This document shows positions 1 through 5,783 of a stretch of DNA of 7,835 nucleotides, piece after piece; within the stretch, counting starts at the first letter, position 1, and every line of letters starts with the position of its first letter. The position numbers and the translations under genes are program-made. Below the pieces are notes generated by a model, which saw only the letters and a list, made by a program, of their open reading frames with translations, was not told the DNA's origin and ran no database searches. Source of the DNA: Roseovarius sp. (lineage in GTDB: Bacteria > Pseudomonadota > Alphaproteobacteria > Rhodobacterales > Rhodobacteraceae); the NCBI GenBank assembly GCA_021767845.1, contig JAASSQ010000128.1:1-7835 (forward strand), written 5' to 3'.

Positions 1-216
1 GAGAAGAAGGCCGAGGCGCTGGCGCGCAAGCTGGCCTCGGGGACGTGGACGCATGACTATGCCCTGACGCCCGCAGAGGCGCAGGCGCTGGGCGTGGAGG
101 TGACGGTCGGGATGCCCTCGGAGATCCTGGACCTGATGAAGCTTTACCCCGCGCCGGTCAAGCAGAGCGCGGTCGAGTTCCTGCCGTTCGATCCTCCGGG
201 TAAGAAAATGGGCTGA
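1..216 (+). CDS. C-terminal part of a probable SDH-family (ClpP/SppA-like) serine protease
   Basis: The window opens inside this gene, in frame 1, and 71 codons precede a TGA stop. The visible tail has an amphipathic helix rich in Lys and Ala, then LASGTWTHDY, then a short strand region and the ending LMKLYPAPVKQSAVEFLPF. The stretch about alternating between high and low states ('TPAEAQALGVEV') and the 'LMxLYPxPV...VEFLP' ending resemble the C-terminus of the SDH (serine dehydrogenase proteinase, PF01972) family, which has a ClpP-class serine-protease fold and is common in alphaproteobacteria. The catalytic serine and any membrane segment would lie upstream, outside the window, so activity cannot be judged. 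Codon use is strongly GC3-biased like the other real genes here. The family call is from memory of its C-terminal motif; the existence of a coding region is much more certain than its name. Confidence 0.65.
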   Translation, partial: EKKAEALARKLASGTWTHDYALTPAEAQALGVEVTVGMPSEILDLMKLYPAPVKQSAVEFLPFDPPGKKMG

Positions 217-272
217 GCCGGGCGAATCGGGGGCAAGCCCTTGGTTAACGTGGCAAAACCCCGATCGGCATC

Positions 273-305
273 GCGTCGGTATAACGTCGGTATTACGTCG
301 GTATT
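273..305. repeat. Three tandem 11-bp repeats (consensus acgtcggtatt)
   Basis: Three copies follow each other without spacer: gcgtcggtata (273-283), acgtcggtatt (284-294) and acgtcggtatt (295-305). The last two are identical and the first differs at the first and last base. The 11-bp period is close to one helical turn, so every copy shows the same DNA face, as in arrays bound by a protein on direct repeats. It may equally be a small slippage-generated repeat. No gene is directed away from it at close range. Confidence 0.7.
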
Positions 306-436
306 CGGCACCGAAAGGGCCGAGTGTTAACAGACCGCACGGGGGCGGATGTGACAAAACGCGGTGAGTTTTTGGCAGGCCGTGGGGGGCGGGAATGCCT
401 CTGACGGATCTGCGACCGGCCCGGGCTGGACTGCCT

Positions 437-494
437 CGCGCGACCAGCGCCGAAGGCGCCGCGCGATCGCCAGACCGCCCCCCGGGCTGGCGAT
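437..494. repeat. Two abutting hairpin-forming inverted repeats
   Basis: The first hairpin spans 437-465: outer arms CGCGC (437-441) and GCGCG (461-465), inner arms GCGCC (447-451) and GGCGC (455-459) around a GAA loop. The second starts directly after it: ATCGCCAG (466-473) pairs perfectly with CTGGCGAT (487-494), with two more possible pairs inside. Neither is followed by a T-run on either strand. They could be a 3'-end structure for the upstream protease transcript, which would be Rho-dependent or processed, or chance pairing in GC-rich DNA. Confidence 0.4.
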
Positions 495-686
495 TGGCTG
501 ACACAGGCGCGCGGACCAACGCACCTTCGGATTTGGCAGGGATAAAGCACGCTGAACGGATGTGGGCGCGCCATCCCGCGGTCTGGCCATCGCGCGGCTT
601 GGGCTGGAAATCTTCTGTGTCCCGCACAGGCGGCATCCGGGGGCCTGATCGGCGAAGCCAGCCCGGTTTTGCCGGACCCGTCCTGA

Positions 687-2084
687 TTAGAGCATCGCGT
701 AAAGCATCACCCAGCCCGACAGGATCACCGCCGTCACCAGCGCGTAGCCGCCGTTCCAGCCCAGCCCGACCTTGCGCGCACTGACCCGCCCGAAGGAACC
801 GATCAGGAGCGTGGTCGCGGTAAAGGGCGAGGTCACGCCGCTGAGCGCCCAGCCCGAGGTGATGCCGACGATGATCGCCGTCGGGCTGACGCCGAGCGCC
901 GCGGCCTCGGGCACAAGGGGGGCGAGCAGGGTCACGGCAAGGATGGGGTTCATGCCCGCCTGACCGGCCAGCGGGATGATCCAGACGAAGGAGACCAGCA
1001 GGAGCGGGGCCGGCACCTCCGCCAGATCGAGCCCCAGCCCGCCCAGCACCGGCGCCAGAAGCGGCGCCCCCACGGTGCCGATATACCCGGCCATCAGCAG
1101 CAGGATGATTTCACCGCGATAGGCGGGCAGTTCGGAAAAGGCATAGTCCGACAGGCGCGCGGAGATCGAGGGCGCATCGGGCGGCGCGGCGCGCTGTTGC
1201 AGGGCCAGCCAGACCAGCGCGATCACCGGCACGATCAGCAGCACGAGCCCCACCACCCGGATGCCGGTGGCAAGGTAAAGGGTGACGATGCTGACCACCA
1301 GGATCGCCAGCAAGAGCGCGAGCGGCAGCATCAGCGCCCATGTGCCGTCCGGCGGCGTGCGGGCGGGCGGTGGCGCCGACAGGCGGGGCTTGAACGCGGC
1401 GTCGAGCGCCCAGCCTGTCCCGGCCATCAGCAGCGACGTGACGATCCCCGGCAGCACCGCGTCGGCCCACGACGCGCCGGGCACGAGCGCCACCGAAATC
1501 GCCACCGCGAAGGACAGCGGCGACCACGGCAGCGCCGAGGTGAAGGCGCGTTGAATGGCCAGCAGCATCCGGCGGCTGCGGTGGCGGCGGATCTCGGTGT
1601 CGCGCTCGGCATCGGCGCTGGCGGTGGCGAGGCTGCCCAGAAGGGCGATGGCGCCATAGTTCAGCAGAAGCGCGAACATCTGCCCGCCAAGCGTGAGCGC
1701 CAGATAGCGCCGTCCCGGCGGCTGCTGGGCCAGGAACCGCCCGCAGCGCCGGATCGCGGGCGAGGTCTGGGCCACGCTGCGCAGGGTGGCCAGCGCGGTG
1801 AAGAACGCCGCGATGAAGGCCGCCGTGAGCAACCCGCGCCGCGCGATGTCGAGCCATCCGGGATCGGTGGCCGCCAGCGCCCCGGTCAGCAACAGGGCGA
1901 CGATCGCGAAAAGATAGCGCCCGGCGCGCACCTGCACCGACAGGACCAGCGTGACCGCGATCACCAGCCAGGGCAGGGCGGCTTCGGCCCACGCGCTGCC
2001 GGCCCAGACCGAGAGGATCTCGGCCCCGGTGATGGCGGTCAGCAGACCGCCTGTCAGCCTGTGCAAGAATGTCGCGCGTTCCAT
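687..2084 (-). CDS. Polytopic membrane transporter, ion-transporter-superfamily-like, substrate unknown
   Basis: This 465-residue protein is almost entirely hydrophobic, with roughly ten to twelve membrane segments and a charged cytoplasmic stretch near residues 158-172 (Arg/Asp/Glu/His-rich). The N-terminal half contains a short polar break in a helix, LLLNYGAIALLGS (about 140-151). The C-terminal half contains GQAGMNPILAVTLLAPLVP (374-392) and SGVTSPFTATTLLIGS (415-430). Such Asn/Pro/Ser/Thr-rich breaks in two halves resemble the re-entrant substrate hairpins of ion-transporter (IT) superfamily carriers such as DASS, ArsB or GntP families, but no specific family was recognised. ATG at 2084 was chosen, with a weak GGCGGA just upstream; an in-frame TTG at 2093 would add three residues. 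The gene stands alone on its strand, and its start faces the plus-strand small gene at 2196. Secondary transport is inferred from topology; the substrate is unknown. Confidence 0.75.
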   Translation of the reverse strand: MERATFLHRLTGGLLTAITGAEILSVWAGSAWAEAALPWLVIAVTLVLSVQVRAGRYLFAIVALLLTGALAATDPGWLDIARRGLLTAAFIAAFFTALATLRSVAQTSPAIRRCGRFLAQQPPGRRYLALTLGGQMFALLLNYGAIALLGSLATASADAERDTEIRRHRSRRMLLAIQRAFTSALPWSPLSFAVAISVALVPGASWADAVLPGIVTSLLMAGTGWALDAAFKPRLSAPPPARTPPDGTWALMLPLALLLAILVVSIVTLYLATGIRVVGLVLLIVPVIALVWLALQQRAAPPDAPSISARLSDYAFSELPAYRGEIILLLMAGYIGTVGAPLLAPVLGGLGLDLAEVPAPLLLVSFVWIIPLAGQAGMNPILAVTLLAPLVPEAAALGVSPTAIIVGITSGWALSGVTSPFTATTLLIGSFGRVSARKVGLGWNGGYALVTAVILSGWVMLYAML

Positions 2085-2104
2085 TTCCGCCAAGTCATGC
2101 GAAG

Positions 2105-2160
2105 AAACCCGGCCCCGTGCAAGCCACCCCGCCGGAACGGGAGGCGGGCTTGCCGGGTTT
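2105..2160. repeat. Interrupted inverted repeat upstream of the transporter gene
   Basis: The right arm is continuous, GGCTTGCCGGGTTT (2147-2160). Its complement on the left is split into AAACCCG (2105-2111) and GCAAGCC (2119-2125) by seven extra bases. All 14 arm bases pair perfectly. An inner CGCC/GGCG pair (2130-2133 with 2143-2146) can extend the stem. The structure lies 21-76 bases before the transporter start codon on the minus strand and is followed there by GGGTTTCTTC, which is not a proper U-tract. It may be a 5' leader structure or attenuator of the transporter mRNA, or an operator. Confidence 0.55.
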
Positions 2161-2184
2161 GCATGGCTGGCCGTCAGTTTTCGC

Positions 2185-2190
2185 GGAAGG
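2185..2190 (+). promoter_or_regulatory. Shine-Dalgarno GGAAGG supporting a GTG start at 2196
   Basis: GGAAGG sits five bases before GTG 2196. The other in-frame starts, ATG 2163, ATG 2211 and ATG 2226, have no comparably placed motif, so this site decides the start of the small gene. Confidence 0.45.
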
Positions 2191-2195
2191 CGCGG

Positions 2196-2381
2196 GTGAA
2201 GCTGTCGGTGATGGGCCGGGGCCCGATGTGGATTTCCGACCGGAAGACCGGGATCAAGCTGGGCCGCACCGATCCGGTGGATGAAACGGAACTCGACCGC
2301 GTGGGCGAGGCGCTGGACAATCTGGCCGCTTTGAACCGGTCGATGTGGGATCTCATCGTGAAGCTGGATTACCCGTTGTGA
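2196..2381 (+). CDS. Small hypothetical protein, about 61 aa
   Basis: The frame shows strong GC3-biased codon use and a balanced composition with Asp, Glu, Lys, Leu and three Trp/Tyr, unlike the Arg/Pro-rich shadow frames nearby. The predicted protein begins with a short strand-like segment (MGRGPMWISDRKTG), then a Thr/Asp/Glu linker, then an amphipathic helix with alternating Leu, Val and Ala (about residues 30-56) ending in WDLIVKLDYPL. There is no signal peptide or membrane span, so it is probably cytosolic. GTG 2196 is preferred for its ribosome site; ATG 2211 would give 56 aa and ATG 2163 72 aa. Its stop codon overlaps the end of the minus-strand small membrane protein by 13 bases. I do not recognise the family. 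The much longer frame that continues upstream to 1197 is a shadow of the transporter gene. Confidence 0.6.
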   Translation: MKLSVMGRGPMWISDRKTGIKLGRTDPVDETELDRVGEALDNLAALNRSMWDLIVKLDYPL

Positions 2382-2497
2382 CGCCGCCGCGGCTTGCCGG
2401 GCGCGCCGCCCGTGCTGTCGCGGTCCATCGTGGCGGCGAGCGCGAACATCAGGCCGCCGACCGCGACCATTCCGATCAAGATGACTGCGCTGGACAT
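2369..2497 (-). CDS. Small single-span membrane protein, 42 aa
   Basis: A 42-residue frame begins with MSSAVILIGMVAVGGLMFALAA, one hydrophobic helix (about residues 3-22), then a short acidic turn (MDRD), a Gly/Ser/Pro linker and a very basic tail (KPRRRHNG). The positive-inside rule suggests the tail is cytoplasmic. A purine-rich GGGGGAAGG lies just before the ATG and supports translation. It lies 212 bases after the permease stop on the same strand, so it could be read from the importer transcript or from its own promoter. Its last 13 bases overlap the end of the convergent plus-strand small gene. Function unknown; its size and shape fit small regulators or accessory subunits of membrane complexes, but nothing in the sequence identifies a partner. 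A long upstream extension of the frame to 2974 is rejected as a shadow. Confidence 0.6.
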   Translation of the reverse strand: MSSAVILIGMVAVGGLMFALAATMDRDSTGGAPGKPRRRHNG

Positions 2498-2499
2498 GG

Positions 2500-2508
2500 C
2501 CTTCCCCC
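2500..2508 (-). promoter_or_regulatory. Shine-Dalgarno-like GGGGGAAGG for the 42-aa membrane protein
   Basis: On the minus strand GGGGGAAGG ends two bases before ATG 2497, and its GGGGGA core is five bases away. It sets the start of this small gene within a longer open frame. Confidence 0.45.
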
Positions 2509-2709
2509 GTGGATGGTGCAAGAACGTGCTGGTGTCGTGGGCATGTCTTGCGGGGGAATCGGGCCTTCGGGCAATCACCCGCGACCCGACTGATCCCGGA
2601 GTGTTGCGGAAATGCAGACAGGATCGGCGGAACGCCACCGATCGGCGGCGCGGACTGGGCGGAAAACCGTCTGCCGCCGGGGTCAGGGGGCGCGGCGGGG
2701 CGGCGGGGC

Positions 2710-4680
2710 TCAGGCCTCCAGCCCGAGCGCCTTGCGGCGGCGACGGGCCCAGACGGTCACGAGGTGATCCACCATCAGCCCCATGAAGGCGACGGCGAGA
2801 CCCAGCACCAGCCCCTTGCCCACGTCGCTGGAGGACAGCGCGCGCTGCATTTCCTGGCCCAGATCCTGCGTGCCGATGAAGGCGGCGATGATGACCATGA
2901 AGAGCGAGAACATCACCGACTGGTTCACCCCCACCATGATCGTGGGCAGGGCCAGCGGCAGGCGGACGCTCCACAAGGTCTGCTTACGCGAGGCGCCGGA
3001 CATGTTCGCCGCCTCGATCTGGGCCTCGGGCACGCCGCGCAGGCCCTCGATCGTGTAGCGGATGAGTGGCACGGCGGCGAAGAGCACCACGGCGCCCACC
3101 ACCGCCACGTCATTGACGCCGAACAGCATGATGACCGGAATGAGATAGATGAAGCTGGGAAAGGTCTGCAGCGTGTCGCAGACCAGCAGCACCGCCCGGG
3201 CCCGGCCCTCGCTGCGCGAGCCCCAGATCCCCAGGGGAAACCCGATGAGCGTGGCGAGGAACACCGCGAAGGTGACCGTGTAGACGGTGATCATCGCCCG
3301 GTCCCACCAGCCCGACATCGCGATCAGCCCGAAATAGGCCAGGCAGATCAGCGCCGAGCGCCGTCCGCCCACGGCCCATCCCACGGCCATCAGGAATACC
3401 AGCACCGCCGAGAACGGGAGCCACAGCATCCCGTCGCGCAGCGGAATGAGCACCCAGACGATCAGGAACCATCTGAGCCATTGTGTTATCGGATCGAGCG
3501 TGACGATGATCCAGTCCATGATCGCGTCGAGCGGGTCGGACAGGCTGAACGCCTCGCGGCGGCCGATCTCGTGCAGAAGCGGAAAGACCAGTGACAGCGC
3601 CCAGAACAGGGTCGCAAGGCTGGCCCAGATCACCAGGATGCGGTGCCGGATCAGCCATGACGTGCCTTTTTCCAGGTGCTCGGGCTGCTTGGTGGCCCAG
3701 GCCTTTGAGCAGCGGTCCAGCATCACGGCCAGAAGGACGATGGTGATGCCGATCTCGATCGAGCGGCCGATCTTGAGCCCCTGCAGCAGTTGCAGCAGCT
3801 TCTGACCCAGGCCCGGCATTCCGATGAAACTGGCCAGCACGACCATCGCGAGGCATTGCATGATGACCTGGTTCACGCCGACCAGCAGGTCGGACCGGGC
3901 GGTGGGCAGGCGGACGTGGCGCAGCAACTGCCAGCGGGTGGCGCCGGCCATGTGGCCGGCCTCGATCACCTCGGGGGGGACTTTCTGCAGCCCCAGGAGG
4001 GTCATGCGGATCATCGGCGGCACCGAGAAGATGATCGTGACGATCGCGCCTGCCTTGGGGCCGACGCCGATGAACACCACCACGGGGATCATGTAGGCAA
4101 AATGCGGCAGCGATTGCGCGACGTTCAGAAGCGGGTTCAGGATCTTGCGGAAGGTGGGGCTTTTCCAGGCGAGCGTGCCTGTCAGCAACCCCAGCAGGAC
4201 CGACACCGGCGCGGCCACGAGGATGACGGACAGGGTTTCCATCGTCCATTCCCATTGGCCCATCACCGCCACCCAGACGAAGGTGAGCCCCGCCAGCAGC
4301 GCCAGCCGCCAGCCGTTGAGGTAATAGCCGATCGCCGCCGCCGTGATCGCGATCACCGTCCAGGGGATCGGGCCGATGCGCGGCCAGCGGTTCTTGCCGT
4401 AGAGCAGGTTCGCCGTCACATCCAGCAGCCATTCGACCCCGTCGGCGAAGGCGCGGGTCACGTGGATCAGGCCTAGGTCGTCGCGCAGGAAGGCGAAGAA
4501 GGCGTTGATCCAGTCGGCGAAGGGCCAGACCAGCCAGTCGGGCGGGCGGATCAGGACCTGTGGCAAAAGCCCCTTGCCCGCCGCCAGGAGGAGGGCCGAC
4601 GCCAGAAGGACCTGCGCCACGCGCATCCGCGCGTCGGCGCCGGTGGCAAGGGGTGTGGTGTTGGTCGCCGTAGCGGTCAT
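2710..4680 (-). CDS. tmoW: Fused double-domain permease of a ProU/Tmo-type amine ABC importer
   Basis: This is the inner-membrane channel of the importer. The 656-residue protein contains two MetI-like (BPD_transp_1) domains in one chain, about twice the length of ordinary ProW-type permeases of roughly 300-350 aa. The first domain spans about 150-325 with an EAA coupling loop at 237-259 (EVIEAGHMAGATRW...RLP). The second spans about 465-645 with an EAA loop at 553-575 (AQIEAANMSGASRK...RLP). Both contain the SLPHFAYMIPV or TFPSFIYLIPV helix typical of ProW/OpuAB. A hydrophobic N-terminal segment and a central membrane region (about 340-450) precede each domain. The two halves can thus form the pore without a second permease. 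The ATG overlaps the ATPase stop as ATGA, suggesting translational coupling. Substrate assignment (TMAO, glycine betaine or choline) depends on the binding protein and is uncertain. Confidence 0.88.
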   Translation of the reverse strand: MTATATNTTPLATGADARMRVAQVLLASALLLAAGKGLLPQVLIRPPDWLVWPFADWINAFFAFLRDDLGLIHVTRAFADGVEWLLDVTANLLYGKNRWPRIGPIPWTVIAITAAAIGYYLNGWRLALLAGLTFVWVAVMGQWEWTMETLSVILVAAPVSVLLGLLTGTLAWKSPTFRKILNPLLNVAQSLPHFAYMIPVVVFIGVGPKAGAIVTIIFSVPPMIRMTLLGLQKVPPEVIEAGHMAGATRWQLLRHVRLPTARSDLLVGVNQVIMQCLAMVVLASFIGMPGLGQKLLQLLQGLKIGRSIEIGITIVLLAVMLDRCSKAWATKQPEHLEKGTSWLIRHRILVIWASLATLFWALSLVFPLLHEIGRREAFSLSDPLDAIMDWIIVTLDPITQWLRWFLIVWVLIPLRDGMLWLPFSAVLVFLMAVGWAVGGRRSALICLAYFGLIAMSGWWDRAMITVYTVTFAVFLATLIGFPLGIWGSRSEGRARAVLLVCDTLQTFPSFIYLIPVIMLFGVNDVAVVGAVVLFAAVPLIRYTIEGLRGVPEAQIEAANMSGASRKQTLWSVRLPLALPTIMVGVNQSVMFSLFMVIIAAFIGTQDLGQEMQRALSSSDVGKGLVLGLAVAFMGLMVDHLVTVWARRRRKALGLEA

Positions 4681-5708
4681 TCGGAGGCCCCCAGCAGCAC
4701 GTCGAGCGCCTTTTGCCGGTCGAGTGCGCCGATCACCGCCCCGTCGGGGCCGGAGACGGGCAGGATCGCACGGTCGTCATTGACCAGAAGGCGGGCCAGT
4801 TGCGAGATCGTCTTGCCGCCATCCACGGGCGCGCCGGTCAGGTCATGGCCATTGACCGGCTGCGCCATCGCGCTGGCATGCACGACGCGGGCCTTCTCGA
4901 TGTCCTCGATGAACTTGGCGACGTAATCGGTGGCCGGGTCCATCACGATGCGGTCGGGGCGGTCGCATTGTTCGACGGCGCCGTCCTTCATGATCGCGAT
5001 GCGGTCGGCCAGGCGCAGGGCCTCGTCGAAATCGTGGGTGATGAAGACGATGGTCTTGCCCAGCATGTCCTGCAGGCGCAGGAATTCATCCTGCATCTCG
5101 CGTCGGATCAGCGGGTCGAGCGCCGAGAAGGGTTCGTCCAGGAACCAGATGTCGGGCTCGATGGCGAGGCTGCGGGCGATGCCGACACGCTGTTGCTGGC
5201 CGCCGGACAGCTCGCGCGGGAAGTAATCCTCGCGCCCGCCAAGCCCGACCAGCTCTATCACCTCCATCGCGCGGGCGCGGCGGGTGTGCACGTCCTGTCC
5301 GCGCATCTCCAGCGGGAAGGCCACGTTGTCGAGCACGGTGCGGTGCGGCAGCAGGCCGAAGCTTTGAAAGACCATGCCCATCTTGCTGCGGCGCAGGTCG
5401 ATCAACTCTTTCTCGGACAGGTCGCCGATCGTCTGGCCCTCGACCCGGACCTCGCCGCCGGTGATCTCGATCAGGCGCGACAGGCAGCGCACCAGAGTGG
5501 ATTTGCCCGAGCCCGACAGGCCCATGATGACCAGCATCTCGCCCTGCGCGATGTCGAGCGACACGTCCCGCACGGCCGGCACGTAGCCATCGGCGCGGAT
5601 CGCGTCATAGCTGGCCTGCGGGTCCAGCCCGGCGAGATAGGCCTCGGGGCGGGGGCCGAACAGTTTCCAGACGTTGCGGCAGGAAATCACCGGCGCGGGG
5701 TCGGTCAT
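4677..5708 (-). CDS. tmoV: ATP-binding subunit of a ProV/TmoV-type amine ABC importer
   Basis: The 343-residue protein carries the full ABC ATPase motif set: Walker A GLSGSGKST (63-71), Q-loop Gln115, signature LSGGQQQR (167-174), Walker B DIWFLDEP (186-193), D-loop SALD (195-198) and the switch His225. The N-terminal extension before Walker A, with a KLFGPRPE-type start and the 'YDAIRADGYVPAVRDVS' stretch, matches ProV/OpuAA ATPases. After the NBD only one CBS-like segment is present (about 298-340, ISQLARLLVNDDRAILPV), whereas classical ProV near 400 aa has two CBS domains, so osmotic or ionic gating may be reduced. ATG 5708 was chosen over an upstream ATG at 5774 because AAGGAG lies eight bases before it and the extra residues are Pro/Arg-rich linker sequence. 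It follows the binding-protein gene by 75 bases with a stem-loop between, and overlaps the permease start by four bases. Confidence 0.9.
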   Translation of the reverse strand: MTDPAPVISCRNVWKLFGPRPEAYLAGLDPQASYDAIRADGYVPAVRDVSLDIAQGEMLVIMGLSGSGKSTLVRCLSRLIEITGGEVRVEGQTIGDLSEKELIDLRRSKMGMVFQSFGLLPHRTVLDNVAFPLEMRGQDVHTRRARAMEVIELVGLGGREDYFPRELSGGQQQRVGIARSLAIEPDIWFLDEPFSALDPLIRREMQDEFLRLQDMLGKTIVFITHDFDEALRLADRIAIMKDGAVEQCDRPDRIVMDPATDYVAKFIEDIEKARVVHASAMAQPVNGHDLTGAPVDGGKTISQLARLLVNDDRAILPVSGPDGAVIGALDRQKALDVLLGASE

Positions 5709-5716
5709 GCGGACAG

Positions 5717-5722
5717 CTCCTT
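5717..5722 (-). promoter_or_regulatory. Shine-Dalgarno AAGGAG deciding the ATPase start
   Basis: AAGGAG on the minus strand stands eight bases before ATG 5708, a near-perfect ribosome site that fixes the start and rules out the in-frame upstream ATG at 5774. Confidence 0.8.
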
Positions 5723-5733
5723 GAAACGGTGGG

Positions 5734-5761
5734 GCCGCCCCGGCGCGAGGGCCGGGGCGGC
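5734..5761 (-). promoter_or_regulatory. Intercistronic GC-rich stem-loop between binding-protein and ATPase genes
   Basis: GCCGCCCCGGC (5734-5744) pairs perfectly with GCCGGGGCGGC (5751-5761) around a six-base loop: an 11-bp, nearly all-GC stem. It lies 22 bases beyond the binding-protein stop and 25 bases before the ATPase start. On the minus-strand RNA it is followed by CCCACCGTTTC, not a U-run, so it is not a classical intrinsic terminator. In many binding-protein-first ABC operons such a structure protects the 3' end of the binding-protein mRNA and reduces read-through, giving an excess of the periplasmic protein. That role is inferred. Confidence 0.7.
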
Positions 5762-5783
5762 GTCGTTGCGGCAAGCACGGGTG

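Larger units (their letters stand above)
217..686. other. Long intergenic region without a supported gene
   Basis: About 470 bases lie between the protease tail and the end of the minus-strand transporter gene. Open frames on both strands here translate into Arg/Pro/Ser-rich sequence without protein character, so none is called. The left third is less GC-rich and holds three 11-bp tandem repeats and two GTTAAC palindromes (244-249 and 326-331). The middle holds two abutting hairpins (437-494). No hairpin followed by a T-run was found at either gene end, so no intrinsic terminator is called. The two flanking genes converge, so the region need not hold any promoter. Confidence 0.6.

Noticed and set aside
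395..784. A 129-codon plus-strand frame in the left intergenic gap
   Set aside because: Composition is Arg/Pro/Ser-rich with no structure, it runs into the transporter's 3' end, and no ribosome site is convincing.
1197..2195. Long plus-strand frame leading into the 61-aa gene
   Set aside because: This part is antisense to the transporter and rich in Arg, Gln and His; only the segment after 2196 has protein-like composition and a ribosome site.
2550..2582. Hairpin with GCGGG/CCCGC arms and a TTCG inner loop
   Set aside because: Only five outer and three inner pairs with large unpaired stretches and no T-run on either strand; expected by chance at this GC content.
2622..2648. Nine-base direct repeat gatcggcgg, 18 bp apart
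   Set aside because: The word is close to the GC-rich background, and it lies beyond the permease stop with no second copy of the arrangement elsewhere.
3110..4432. A long second minus-strand frame inside the permease gene
   Set aside because: Its translation is Arg/Pro/His-rich low-complexity sequence; the overlapping permease frame has both EAA loops and regular membrane helices.
5734..5761. Intrinsic terminator after the binding-protein gene
   Set aside because: The stem is strong but is followed by CCCACC and no U-run on the transcribed strand, and the operon clearly continues.
5709..5774. An earlier ATG for the ATPase, adding 22 residues
   Set aside because: The extra residues are Pro/Arg/Gly-rich and are encoded by the intercistronic stem-loop; AAGGAG clearly supports ATG 5708.
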